From NCBI GenBank assembly GCA_946965045.2, contig OX337229.1:3720001-3784000 (forward strand): a DNA stretch of 64,000 bases, given 5' to 3'. Source of the DNA: Epithemia pelagica (lineage: Eukaryota > Bacillariophyta > Bacillariophyceae > Surirellales > Surirellaceae). This document shows positions 46,132 to 55,771 of the stretch, one piece after another. The notes under the pieces were generated by a model, which was not told the origin of the DNA, did not search any database, and saw nothing but the letters and a program-made list of their open reading frames with translations. Both the position numbers and the translations under genes were made by a program. Positions within the stretch are counted from its first letter, which is position 1, and the number at the start of each line of letters is the position of its first letter.

Positions 46132-47718
46132 TTGTCCAATCAGAGTTTGGAAATGGCTAGTACCTTCTTCATCAAGGAGCTCAGAATCATCCAATTCAGG
46201 ATGGTCTCCACCAATAAGAGGTGTTTTGGCTTTCTTGGGTTTCTCCTTGAAGATTCGTTCGAAAGTGTCCATCATCTTACCAATGTAGCGTCTTGGATCT
46301 GCTACTAATGTTCCATCAGAATCCTTGGTGTAACAACATCCCAAGTGGAAATCAATAGGTCCATCTCCTTTGAGGTTGAAGTTGTATTTCTCCTTCAGGA
46401 TCTTGCAGATATTCCCAGGATCAGTAGAAATAATGGCTAAGTCATCAACGTATACGGCAATGTATTCGTAACAGTCTTCTCCAGGTGCTTTCCTCATCCA
46501 GATATCCGGATCTGCTTTGCTTGGTGAAAATCCCATGTCTGTCAAAACATCAAATAAGACATCATGCCAGCGTGCGCCTGATGACTTCAATCCATAAAGT
46601 GCCTTGTATATAATCAGGATGTGACCTTCTAATTCCTTGAATTCAGGTCCTGCGACAATGAAAATTTTCTCCCCTGTCAAGGCTTCCAGATATGCGTTTC
46701 CAATATCTGCTCCCCATATTTCCAAGTCATTCAAAGTACCCAGGAATAAGGCAATACGGAGGTTGCGAATGGAAACAACACCTGAATAGATTGTCTCAAC
46801 AGGTTCTTTTGTGAGATGTCCATCTGCGACAAGTCTTGCTTTATGTCGTCCATCATGTTTTACGTCAAAGACAAGATGTACACGTATCTTATGATATCCT
46901 TCAGGTGCATTGGATACTTTCCCTTTAATGAAGATGGCTTTCCCAAAATCCTTGAATGTCTTGTAGGACTGGATCTGTGATAATTCTAATTCTGTTGCAT
47001 CCTGCCACTTTGTGTTGCCATGTTGTTTATCAAGAGTGACAGCTTCCTCATAATTGCGTGGTACTTGGAATCCAAACTTATACTTGACGGAATGGTGAAC
47101 TTGTTTAATCCTTGACTGTTTGGCTGCTTGAATGAGACGTTTGCTTGTTTTGACATAACGTTTCAAATGCTTCCATCCAGGTTCGTTGAGTAAACCGTGT
47201 TTCTTTCCATAAATTGCTACAGTGATCGGATCATCATTGGCGATGAGTGATAAAGGTTCATAGGTAGTCTCCCCAGTTTCCCAATCAACAAGCAAATTAT
47301 ATTTGCTCCCCTTGTAATCTGGATCAGTTGTGTTCAGTGGGCCTTGATGGGCAATGACGTCCCTGAACCTGAAAAGATTATCTCCAGAGGTTTGAGCTTG
47401 GTTATCTCGTTCGATATACTCCATGAGTTGATTATAGGATATCATCTCATCAACATCAGAATTTGTCTTTCGGTAGATGTACTTGACACGTTCTTCCTGT
47501 TTCGTTGCTTCTTCATTAAGATCAATGACTCGTTTGATGACACGTGCACGGTGTCGCTCCCCATTTTCTTCTGTGTCGCATAGGAATGTGCGTCCTATCA
47601 TGTCGTCAAAATCGATCGTGGGCATTGGTTTGGATGGATCTTCACTATCACTGCGAATGAAGACAGTGTCAGCTTGCTTATCATTGTCATCCTTCTCAGA
47701 CGAATCCTCCCCTGAAGG
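45478..47718 (-). pseudogene. Copia reverse transcriptase and start of RNase H
   Basis: In the same frame as the integrase, directly past its TGA. A chromodomain-like stretch (LLVDWETGETTYEPL) links to the reverse transcriptase with GADIGNAYLEA and the catalytic YVDD (in AVYVDDLAIIS). RNase H begins (WYSKRQSTVETATYGSEF) but the frame ends early at 45478, because the tandem duplication junction replaces the C-terminus after IRERSY. It contains the 126-bp in-frame duplication. The intact RNase H C-terminus exists only in the downstream copy at 44040-44840. Enzyme function would be impaired. Confidence 0.88.
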
Positions 47719-50658
47719 TCAATCCACACGTAGGTTAGGTGTAGTGGATTCAACACGGCAAACGGCAGAACGGTAGATTATCTGGTTATCCTGGGTGAGA
47801 ATCTTCCAAGTAAAAGAATCACCAACGTTGTGAGCAAAACCAACCCAGTGGCCAAGTTTCTCATCAGAAGAAGATGGATATGAACCGGAATTGGGTTCAG
47901 CGGGGTCGACACGGTAGTAAACCTCATCCCAGAAAGGAAAGAACAAGAGATGAGTAATGTCGGGTGGGCGTCCGGAGAGAGCCTCAAGAGGAGTGCGACC
48001 GGAATGGGTGGGTGATGATGTATGGTTCAATAAGTCACAGACATACTCAAGGCAAAGAAGCCAGGTGTTGGCAGGGCAACCAGTGGCATTCATGAGAGCG
48101 TTGGTCATACGTTTGACGGTCTGGTAACGGTTTTCAGCCTTATTCTGGTGTTGACAATAAGGTTCGGATCGATACTCCCCAATAAGCAAAGTGCGAAGAA
48201 TGTCTTTGACCTTTTGAGAGATGAGAGATGAACCACCATCACTGATAAGAGTCTCCATGGCACCACGAAACCGGATGTTGTCCTGAAGAGTATTGACAAA
48301 CTGTTTGGTTGACTTGATCCCATAGATATCAGTAACCAGAGTATCTCGACCAACAAAGATTTGTGCGACTTTACCGCCATGGTCAACAGCAGGGGTGTCG
48401 GAGAAAACCGAGTCAGTAGCAACGGGTTCATGACGTCGAGGTATATTAAGGACCGGATTGCGAGCCTTGAAATGTTTCTTGAGGGTGTCGTGGTCAAAAG
48501 TAATGCTACCATTACGTGTAGTGTGCTTGAACGTATCGGTAAGAACATCTTCAGATTGCCAACCAAAGAATGGACGGAACTTCTTCCAGTCATACGCTTC
48601 CTGGTAACGACGGTGGACAGAGGCATGAAGTGTAGGATCATTACCTTCTGCGTCAGCATAGATAGAAAAGAAGGGTGCGTCGTCAGGTCCATGATCGTAT
48701 GGGAGATCCAAAAGGAGATTGAGGTTACAAACAACACGATCAGTGTACTCCCCATAGTTGTCATATGGATGGTTTGACATACTACCATCAGTCTTGACGT
48801 GTTTCCAATCAGGATCATTGTCAGAGGGTGTGGGAGAATACAAATGGTCCAGAACACCAGGATCCCATGTGTCGGGTGACGTGAAGATGATCTGAGGTAA
48901 GGTATTCATGTCATCGTCGCTGGGGATACCCAAGGAGTGGATGTAGGCTAACCCATCCTTGATGTGAAGGGGTATAGCACGACCATCAAGTGTAGTGATG
49001 CGTTGTTTACCATCAACTTTAACAGATCGTTCATCAACAGCAAGTCCGAAATGCTCGAATTGACCAGGAGCATGGATAGATAAGCCCTTTCCATAATAAG
49101 CATATTCATTGAAGATGCCGACAATAGGTCCATCATTGGTCTCAAACTTTGCGGCACATGTGACGACAGGAAGTCCAGTAAGTTCATGGTTATCAATACC
49201 CACAATAGTGATATGGCGGCCAGTCTTAGAAAGGATGCGCATGTCAGAACCAGCAAGTCCTCCATTAGCACCACGGTCAATCAATTGATTTCCTGGTAAA
49301 GTAGATTTCCTGGAAAACAAATAGCGTGGAACATGTCCTGCTTGTTTATGCATGTTGGCTTTGAAAGTAACCTTCTTGCTTGTCTTGGACTTGGCGTTAG
49401 AAAGAACACTAGTCAGGTCAGTTGCCAGGTGATTGATATCAGTCGTCATGGCTTGGTTGATAAATTGTGTAACCGGATCTGAATCATCTGGATGCTCAGG
49501 GACTACGCCAGGTGAGTCGTCATCAGATGCAACTTGGTTGGGGTCAGGATCAGGTTCCGGATCAATGTCGAGGGCATGTGTTTGCACTTTCCTCGGTGTT
49601 GTGGATGAAGGTGCTTGAATCATCTTGTTATACTCAATGATCAACTTGCGATCTTCTTCAGAAAGTTTGAACCATAGGTCACGCGGTAGACTAACCTTGG
49701 ACGAAGAGGATGGAGATTCAGATGTCGCTTTGGTGTTGTGGACATGATACTCCATATAATCTTGTGAGGTTATGTCAGCATCTGTATCTTGGCCATATAG
49801 TGATTCATGTTGTTTGACATGTCGACGGCGACTATGAACAGATGACTGGGTTGCTTGATCATGGTCATAAGCTGCGTCTAGAAGGAGACGGAAGTATGAT
49901 TGATAGCAAAGGGATTTTGCACCGGATTTGGTGTTCACCACATTATCCAAGATCTTGACTCCGCGGAGATCAGGTACCTTTTCTACAGCTTGCATGAGGA
50001 AGGTCATCCTGGTATGATCAGGGATGCGATCAGACAATGTCACTAGATTGTCTAGCAAACGTAGCTGCTCTTGAAAGTGTAGAAGAAATTGACGTGTTGT
50101 TCCGCGCCATGTGTCGTCAAGACGTAGATTGGAAATGTAGTTGGTTAAACGGAGGACTTCTCGTTTTGCTAGGTCGGATTCGGTATGCAAAGAGTGTAAC
50201 TTCTGCAATACGGCACGCGCATCTTCATCATGTTCATGTTCACGTACATAGGCTCGACCTTGGTCAGTCTGAATGATACGGACAAGAACGGAGTAAAGAA
50301 ATACTTGTTGCTCTTGAAAAAGTTCTTGGGCATACTCATCATCATGGGGTGGTGTGTATTTGAAATTCAGAACGTTGGATAGGCCTTGAGCCTTAGCTGT
50401 AGTCTTGAATACACGCCAGAATCAATCGTAGTATCGTTCATCCTTGAATACCTCATATGCAGTTGCGTCGTAATGTGATGTGAACCCGGATGTACCACGT
50501 GTGCCACGTATGTACCACGTATGTGATATCCGGATGTGTGTTGTGATGTGCGAATCCTGGAAATTTCCGTTGATTCCGACAAATTTTCGCCGAGTTTCAA
50601 CAAATTTTCGCCGAATTTTCGCGATTTGACGGGAATGTGTGGCGTGTTGTGCGACCAA
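47719..50658 (-). pseudogene. Copia gag-protease-integrase, with in-frame TGA codons
   Basis: The gag-like frame is open from about 50658 (no clear ATG), meets TGA at 50424-50422 in the middle of a gag helix (AYEVFKDERYYD / FWRVFKTTAKAQ), then runs uninterrupted to TGA at 47721-47719. Gag helices come first. A protease-like LIDRGANGGLAG follows, with DRG where retroviral proteases have D(S/T)G. The integrase core shows Asp in ATDSVFSD, Asp in LISDGGSS and Glu in QNKAENR (D,D-E). No clear HHCC zinc finger was seen. The reverse transcriptase continues in the same frame after the second TGA, so this was probably one polyprotein. Confidence 0.85.
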
Positions 50659-50728
50659 GGGTACCCGGATGTGCGTTGAGTTTAAGTCTTGGAAAGGTTT
50701 TGAGAGGACGGGAGTTAACTATGAGTAA

Positions 50729-51508
50729 TTAAGCTTCGGTCTCCGAATCCCCACTCTCTTCCGAATAATCAGAGTCGTTTCCAGGCTCAGATGGGACAGC
50801 ACAAGCAAGAGAAGAAGGGGTATCACCTTCAGCCAAGTGGTTCTCGACCTCGGTACGCAAAGGGAAGATAGTTGCACGATGGTCCTCGATGGTATGGACC
50901 TCGTGGATGTAGGCGACGTAGTTATCTAGGCGTACAACGTTAGGAGGCAGAGGGCAAGTCGTCGCGTTCACGACGTAGATGGTATTGTAGTATCCAGTTG
51001 GGCGCTCGAAGGTTAGGAAGCGGAGGTGGACAGTACGGATGGGGTTGCCCGAGAGGGCGGCCAAGATGAGGCGACGCCTCGGAGAACAATGAAGTTGGTC
51101 GTTCAGACGGTCAATGTCTTCTTGGTCGACGATGTGGGTCACCGATTGGAACTGGCGTTTGATCTGGGTCTCCCCACGGATGATCTCGGGATCGAAGGTC
51201 GAACAAGTTGGTTGGCGGAAATACTTGATATGATCAGCAATCAACCGGGTGGTACGACGGGATCGAGAAGGGACGAGCCGACGAGGCGGACTCGGGGGCC
51301 GAAGCAACGGCGCAGGGATCGGAGCGTGAGGCTGGGTTGGAGTCTCGAATGGGTTGCTGTTGGAACTGTCGACGGAGATGTTGACCGATGTGTTGGCTGC
51401 CTTCGGCGTCGGCACCAGTTCCTGCTGCACCAGGGTATCGGGCTGCCCGGGATGCAGGTTGGCTCGATAGATCTGTCGTACAGGAGTGATAAGCTTGTTA
51501 GTATCCAT
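50729..51508 (-). CDS. extra 5' ORF of the Copia element, unknown function
   Basis: 259 codons from an ATG at 51508, 37 nt inside the 5' LTR. The product is Pro/Ser/Arg-rich at the N-terminus with a more ordered middle (FERPTGYYNTIYVVNATTC region) and an acidic C-terminus (DYSEESGDSETEA). It is in a different frame from gag and separated from it by about 70 bp, so it is either a separate ORF or a gag extension needing a frameshift. I recognise no domain; plain Copia elements have no such ORF. Confidence 0.6.
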   Translation of the reverse strand: MDTNKLITPVRQIYRANLHPGQPDTLVQQELVPTPKAANTSVNISVDSSNSNPFETPTQPHAPIPAPLLRPPSPPRRLVPSRSRRTTRLIADHIKYFRQPTCSTFDPEIIRGETQIKRQFQSVTHIVDQEDIDRLNDQLHCSPRRRLILAALSGNPIRTVHLRFLTFERPTGYYNTIYVVNATTCPLPPNVVRLDNYVAYIHEVHTIEDHRATIFPLRTEVENHLAEGDTPSSLACAVPSEPGNDSDYSEESGDSETEA

Positions 51509-51544
51509 GAAACCACAAGGAAATAAGCTTTGAGACTGTTAATC

Positions 51545-52327
51545 TGTTACAATTCTCTTGGAATTGCAGAGGCATTGATGCTCGGTAGAGCAGACAATCA
51601 GGTAGGTCACCAACCGATACAAGCTTCTCAGGGTCAGAGAAGCAAGCAAGTCGAAGTCTATCAGAAGGAAAGTCGGGACACAAAAGAAGATGTGATAAAT
51701 GGTGATATTGTTAGATTGTGTGTTGATTACTACGATAGGTCTACGTGAAATGTTCGGTCCTGCCAAGGGTCATGTGTCATAGGTTCTTGGCGGCAACAGG
51801 TTTGGAATAGTTGGAGTCGATTCATGTGATGTATATGACATGAATATGTGGACGGATAACATATACAGGGTCAACAGCTCTTGCTTTGGGTTGGCATAGT
51901 TGTTTTCGTGGCGCGCAGCTTGTTGACAATTTGGAGATTGTGGGAATGGAAATATGGTCTCGCGTGATCGTGTGTCGTGCTTGGGATACTTAGACCGTTG
52001 GGTCGGATAGATGCCGACAGCGCTCGGATGTCGCTTGGGCGCGCTCGATGATTTCGGGCGCGTACGCTTAGAGCGTTAGTATAATGTCCGAGCAACGGCC
52101 AAATTTACGTCCGTTGTAATACCGCACGACCCAGTTTAGTCTTGAGAGTGAGTTCGTCAATCTATTCTCACTTTTCATGATTTGCGAAGAAATATAGGTC
52201 GATATAGCGCGAAGCTAGGGAACATAGCTCGAAGCTAGATGGCATGATGCGATAGCACGAGGCTATGTGACATGGGGAATCGATGAGATGTAGAATCTAA
52301 CCACCATAGACGGTGAGAATTCTAACA
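51545..52327 (-). repeat. 5' LTR of the Copia element
   Basis: 783 bp, nearly identical to 43263-44045. As the 5' LTR it should carry the element's promoter. The internal sequence next to it (minus strand GATTAACAGTC...) did not match a primer-binding site that I could assign to a tRNA. Confidence 0.93.
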
Positions 52328-52332
52328 GAAGT
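52328..52332 (+). repeat. target-site duplication GAAGT (right)
   Basis: Same five bases as 43258-43262. Confidence 0.85.
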
Positions 52333-52605
52333 ATGCCATGGCTCCTTCCCCTTGATCTTACAAACGCCACGGCATTGACTCCAAAATTCATAGATCTTGT
52401 CAGAAGCCAAATAGGAAGGGGCATATGCGCCAGCGTAGGCTTCCACATTCTTCGGCAAGAACGAACCGTACTTGTTCTCTGTAAACGTCACCGTCACACG
52501 ACTCCGAGACTTGCCAGGTTCTTCTTCCTTGGTGACATAGCCACACACTCCCCGACGCTGTCCAGTTAGAGGGACAACTAGATCTCCTAGCTTGAATTTC
52601 ACCAT
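52333..52605 (-). pseudogene. 5' half of a small SH3/KOW-like ORF split by the Copia element
   Basis: From ATG at 52605 the minus-strand frame opens VKFKLGDLVVPLTGQRRGV, which looks like a KOW/SH3-like beta-barrel start, and reaches KGKEPWHTS at the insertion point. Joined to 43257-43101 it gives 144 residues with a C-terminal coiled coil. Nothing else is broken, so the insertion is recent relative to the gene's decay. It is divergent from the PIP-box gene (265 bp between starts). Function unknown; nucleic-acid or protein binding is a guess from the fold resemblance. Confidence 0.6.
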
Positions 52606-52869
52606 TTTTGACTGACTGGTTTATGATAGGTTCCATCCATTGGCTCTTCTGCTTGCGAGCCATTTTAGGGGGAGCGGCTAACGCGCGGTCTAAAATTTAG
52701 AGCCGTCAGGCTCACATTCACATAGACATTTCTATAAACCTTAACTAACGAATAACAGTTGGATGTAGTATACTTAGATAGTAAAGGACGCAGGCCTCTC
52801 CGTAGGCGTGTATCCATCAAAGAGGACCGTAACGACCAAGAGTGAAAAACACGGAAAGACCTCATCACC

Positions 52870-53460
52870 ATGGCGGACCACCGCGAATCAACAATGGCAA
52901 TGCTTGCCCGGATCAAGGCAACCATTGCAAAGGATGACGAAGAAGGACTGCCCACCGACTATCTTTGCGGCTATTTCATTGCATTGAAGGAAGAGTTGGA
53001 AGAAGAGATAGAGGAAGAACGCAACAACCAACAAAAAACCGACGACGACCGTGGCAAAAGCAACGACCAAACCAACAAAACAACGAACAACGGCATCAAC
53101 AGCGCAACTAACAAGGAAGACGAAGAGTCTGTTTCCACATTCCAGAAGATTCTGGACATGGATTTGTCGGACGACAAAGAAAAGGACGACGACAAGGACC
53201 AGGAGGACGACGACAAGGACGACGACCACGACGATCTATTCAAGAAGCTCTGCAAAGAAAGAGACGAAAGCGAGTACAACGATGTAATCACCCAGCTCAA
53301 AGAGTACGAGACTGGCATGATCGTCCTACACTACGGCCGCAAACGTCGTCGCAAGATCCATCCCAACGACCGCCATGTGCCGAAACCACTGAAGCAAACC
53401 ACCATGAAGTCTTTTTTCGGTGATAGCGAAAACAACAAAGGCATTCGGAAGGACGGATAA
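52870..53460 (+). CDS. acidic protein with C-terminal PIP box
   Basis: One exon, 196 residues, ATG at 52870. The N-terminal 50 residues are helical (a leucine- and glutamate-rich end), the middle is strongly acidic (long Asp/Lys/Glu low-complexity run at about 95-120), then YETGMIVLHYGRKRRRKIH gives a short ordered stretch and a basic nuclear-localisation-like cluster. Near the end QTTMKSFF (about residues 177-184) matches the PCNA-interacting peptide Qxx(M/L/I)xx(F/Y)(F/Y) exactly. PIP boxes recruit proteins to the sliding clamp at replication forks. No family recognised. It sits at the far side of the putative recombinase element and is intact. Confidence 0.7.
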   Translation: MADHRESTMAMLARIKATIAKDDEEGLPTDYLCGYFIALKEELEEEIEEERNNQQKTDDDRGKSNDQTNKTTNNGINSATNKEDEESVSTFQKILDMDLSDDKEKDDDKDQEDDDKDDDHDDLFKKLCKERDESEYNDVITQLKEYETGMIVLHYGRKRRRKIHPNDRHVPKPLKQTTMKSFFGDSENNKGIRKDG

Positions 53461-53696
53461 GATCTACTAAAATATTGATAGTTATCTCTAAACTTATATA
53501 TATTTTAGTCTTGTGTGGGTTTACTCTGTGGATTGTTGTATCAGAGTGGTAGTGTTGTGTAGAGGAAAATTTTGTCGACGGAATTAGTCCAGACATTCAC
53601 GGACAAATGTGTTCGGGAGGCAAGACCAAGAATAAAACAAGATACAAACAAGACATCTGAACAAGACATCGGAGTCCGACACTATGTGTGACGACG

Positions 53697-53719
53697 ATTT
53701 TGTCTTACTACGACAAAAT
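53697..53719. repeat. hairpin ATTTTGTC / GACAAAAT
   Basis: Perfect 8-bp stem with a 7-nt loop, followed at 53721-53738 by a 5-bp stem GAGTC/GACTC. Downstream of the PIP-box gene; could be a transcript end or part of an element terminus. Confidence 0.55.
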
Positions 53720-53842
53720 TGAGTCACTATCAAGACTCATGTTAACGGTTCCAGGTTTGAATCGGATTGTACTGGTCTGGAGGAGGCGGGCGCGGAGGAG
53801 GAGAGCAAGCCTATGAGTTTCGAGCCGAGCCATTACTTCAGT

Positions 53843-53881
53843 GGGCCAATCTGCAAGATTGGCCCCGTAGTGCGACTACGG
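53843..53881. repeat. two consecutive perfect hairpins
   Basis: GGGCCAATC-TGCAA-GATTGGCCC (53843-53865) is followed at once by CCGTAGT-GCG-ACTACGG (53865-53881), sharing one base. Such paired palindromes are typical of recombinase or protein-binding ends; the role is unproven. Confidence 0.65.
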
Positions 53882-54628
53882 TTAACCTGAGCTAAACTCC
53901 AAAATGCCGAGGAAAATAATGCCTCTTTTCTCCCCTTCTTCTTCCTCTCCTTCCCCTTCCCTTTTCGGGGGTGGGGGCTCCTCACAGAAATACACCCTAC
54001 ATGCCACCCCCGCTGGGGCGTGCGAAATGGGGTGGCGGTGGGCAATAATGGGATAATGGGAATGCGTGTTGCTCACTTCCTGGCGAGGCATTTTCACGCA
54101 TGCCTCTAACTTACAAAGGATTAAGAAATAATTAGCTATTAGGCGAGATTATCGCCGGCCACAGCATACACTTCTGTCAGGCGCGCGGCATATGCTAACA
54201 ATTTCTTAGAATTGAAGGCATGCGCTGAGTGAAAAATGAGATCTTCATAAATAAAAATGTCATTTTTCAAAGAATAGTATGTTAGAATAACCGAAACCAG
54301 TAACGCTGCGCATGACGCACTCTTCCAGAGGGTCCTCCCTCCTCCCGTCACCCATTCGCGTTGTTCGCATGCACAAGCCGCATCCCGTCGCACTCACCGT
54401 AACCCGTAGGCCAAAGCCAGTACCACTTTTGTACAACTGTTGGGGCCAGTCAGTGGTTAATACAGAAACTTCCGAGTGTTGTGGTCCACGAAGCGGCGAC
54501 GTCGAGCTGGCGCTCTCAAAACCCAAGATCTCTCGCTTTTTCACGAAGTATCGTGTTTTCCCTTGTAGCAGAATCTCTGGCAAGAACACACAGCTCACGC
54601 ATACGGGCAAGCCCCTCAAGCACATCAC
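53882..54628. other. intergenic, no gene seen
   Basis: About 750 bp up to the glycosyltransferase start, including a pyrimidine-rich stretch at about 53,920-53,965 (TTTTCTCCCCTTCTTCTTCC type). No credible ORF. Confidence 0.4.
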
Positions 54629-55771
54629 ATGAGGATGGGGATGGAGAGCTTCTGGCAATTCTCTCAGAGCCCAAATTACCCTTTTCATTCATCGTTCCAT
54701 CTTAGAGGCTCCAGCAGCGCATTTTCAGCTGTAGACATGGCGATATCGATGGAGAACCCGCAAGACCCGGGTAATGCCGCAGTGGTCCACCGCGAAATTG
54801 AGCCGATGATAAAGCACGAGTCATCGTACAATCTAAAGCGGAAACCGAGTCGAACATTGCTTTATCTTCGGAATAGAGCAAACACAAGCAATGTCACAAT
54901 AGTGGTGCTGAGCGTCTTGTTGGGAGTTCTCCTGTTCCACCGCGTATTTTCATTATATATGTCACACCGCCGTTGGATCAACGCTCCTATCACATACATG
55001 GAGCGCCAATGCCATTCGCCCAACTATGAGACCGTGATGGCGGATACGAGTAGAATATGCATCACAACATTGACTGATTCCAAGTCCACTTCTCGCTATC
55101 AAAGATTCATGCGATGGCGCAACTTTGATGGTATACTTGAACTTACGTGGCAAAACAAAATAGACTATGCGCAAAAGCATGGATACACGCTATTTGACGG
55201 AAGTGACCTCATTGATACAAGTCGACCCCCTGCATGGAGCAAAATATTAGCTGTTGCGCATTTGCTCAACCAGGATGAATGCGACTGGGTAATGTGGACT
55301 GATGCAGACACGGTTGTGATGAACTCGGACCGGAGAATCCAAGACTTTCTACCGACCGATCCAAATAAGCATCTTCTCGTTGTCAGTGATAACGGAGGTG
55401 GCTACAATAGCGGTGTATTTTTGGTAAGAAATACGGATTGGAGCAAGCAGTTCCTACAAGACTGGTGGGATATGAGGAGTTTCGTTCGGCCAGCGGGTAT
55501 GGCTCTGTCGGGAGATAACAATGCTATGAAGGCGCTGCTGAGAGACATGCCCGATTTTGACGAACACGTTCTTTCCCCTTCCAGATGTACATTCAATTCA
55601 TTCGCGAAATTCCTTACGCTTTCAGAGCAAATGAACATCATTAGCCACCTCGACGACCAGCATTGGTACAATTCCCAAGACTACTATCACAAAGGTGACT
55701 TTCTTGCTCACACACCAGGGTATGACAACAAAGTGGACTGTTTGCGTCTCTTACTACAAGAGGCGAGATGA
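54629..55771 (+). CDS. GT34-like type II Golgi glycosyltransferase
   Basis: One exon, 380 residues. An N-terminal cytosolic part precedes one signal-anchor helix (about 88-107, VTIVVLSVLLGVLLF). The lumenal domain has WTDADTVV with the DxD motif (Asp225, Asp227) that binds the metal and nucleotide sugar, then YNSGVFLVRN and, near the end, GDFLAHTPGYDNK. These are features of the galactosyl/xylosyl/mannosyl-transferase GT34 family (Mnn10/Gma12 type). It should add a sugar to glycoproteins or polysaccharides in the Golgi; donor and acceptor cannot be told. In-frame ATG at 54737 is an alternative start. Confidence 0.88.
   Translation: MRMGMESFWQFSQSPNYPFHSSFHLRGSSSAFSAVDMAISMENPQDPGNAAVVHREIEPMIKHESSYNLKRKPSRTLLYLRNRANTSNVTIVVLSVLLGVLLFHRVFSLYMSHRRWINAPITYMERQCHSPNYETVMADTSRICITTLTDSKSTSRYQRFMRWRNFDGILELTWQNKIDYAQKHGYTLFDGSDLIDTSRPPAWSKILAVAHLLNQDECDWVMWTDADTVVMNSDRRIQDFLPTDPNKHLLVVSDNGGGYNSGVFLVRNTDWSKQFLQDWWDMRSFVRPAGMALSGDNNAMKALLRDMPDFDEHVLSPSRCTFNSFAKFLTLSEQMNIISHLDDQHWYNSQDYYHKGDFLAHTPGYDNKVDCLRLLLQEAR

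Larger units (their letters stand above)
43263..52327 (-). mobile_element. Copia-type LTR retrotransposon, 9065 bp, minus orientation
   Basis: Two 783-bp LTRs beginning TGTTA and ending TAACA bound the element, and GAAGT is duplicated on either side (43258-43262 and 52328-52332). Reading on the minus strand the order is 5' LTR, an extra ORF, gag, protease, integrase, reverse transcriptase, RNase H, a purine tract (TTGTGGGGAG) and 3' LTR. Integrase before reverse transcriptase defines Copia. It inserted into a small ORF of the neighbouring element. In-frame stop codons and a triplicated RNase H region mean it is unlikely to move on its own now. Superfamily call is firm; subfamily (diatom CoDi) is inference. 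Confidence 0.95.

Noticed and set aside
53741-53775. T-arm-like GGTTTGAATC
   Set aside because: No cloverleaf could be drawn around it; the neighbouring stems do not have tRNA spacing.
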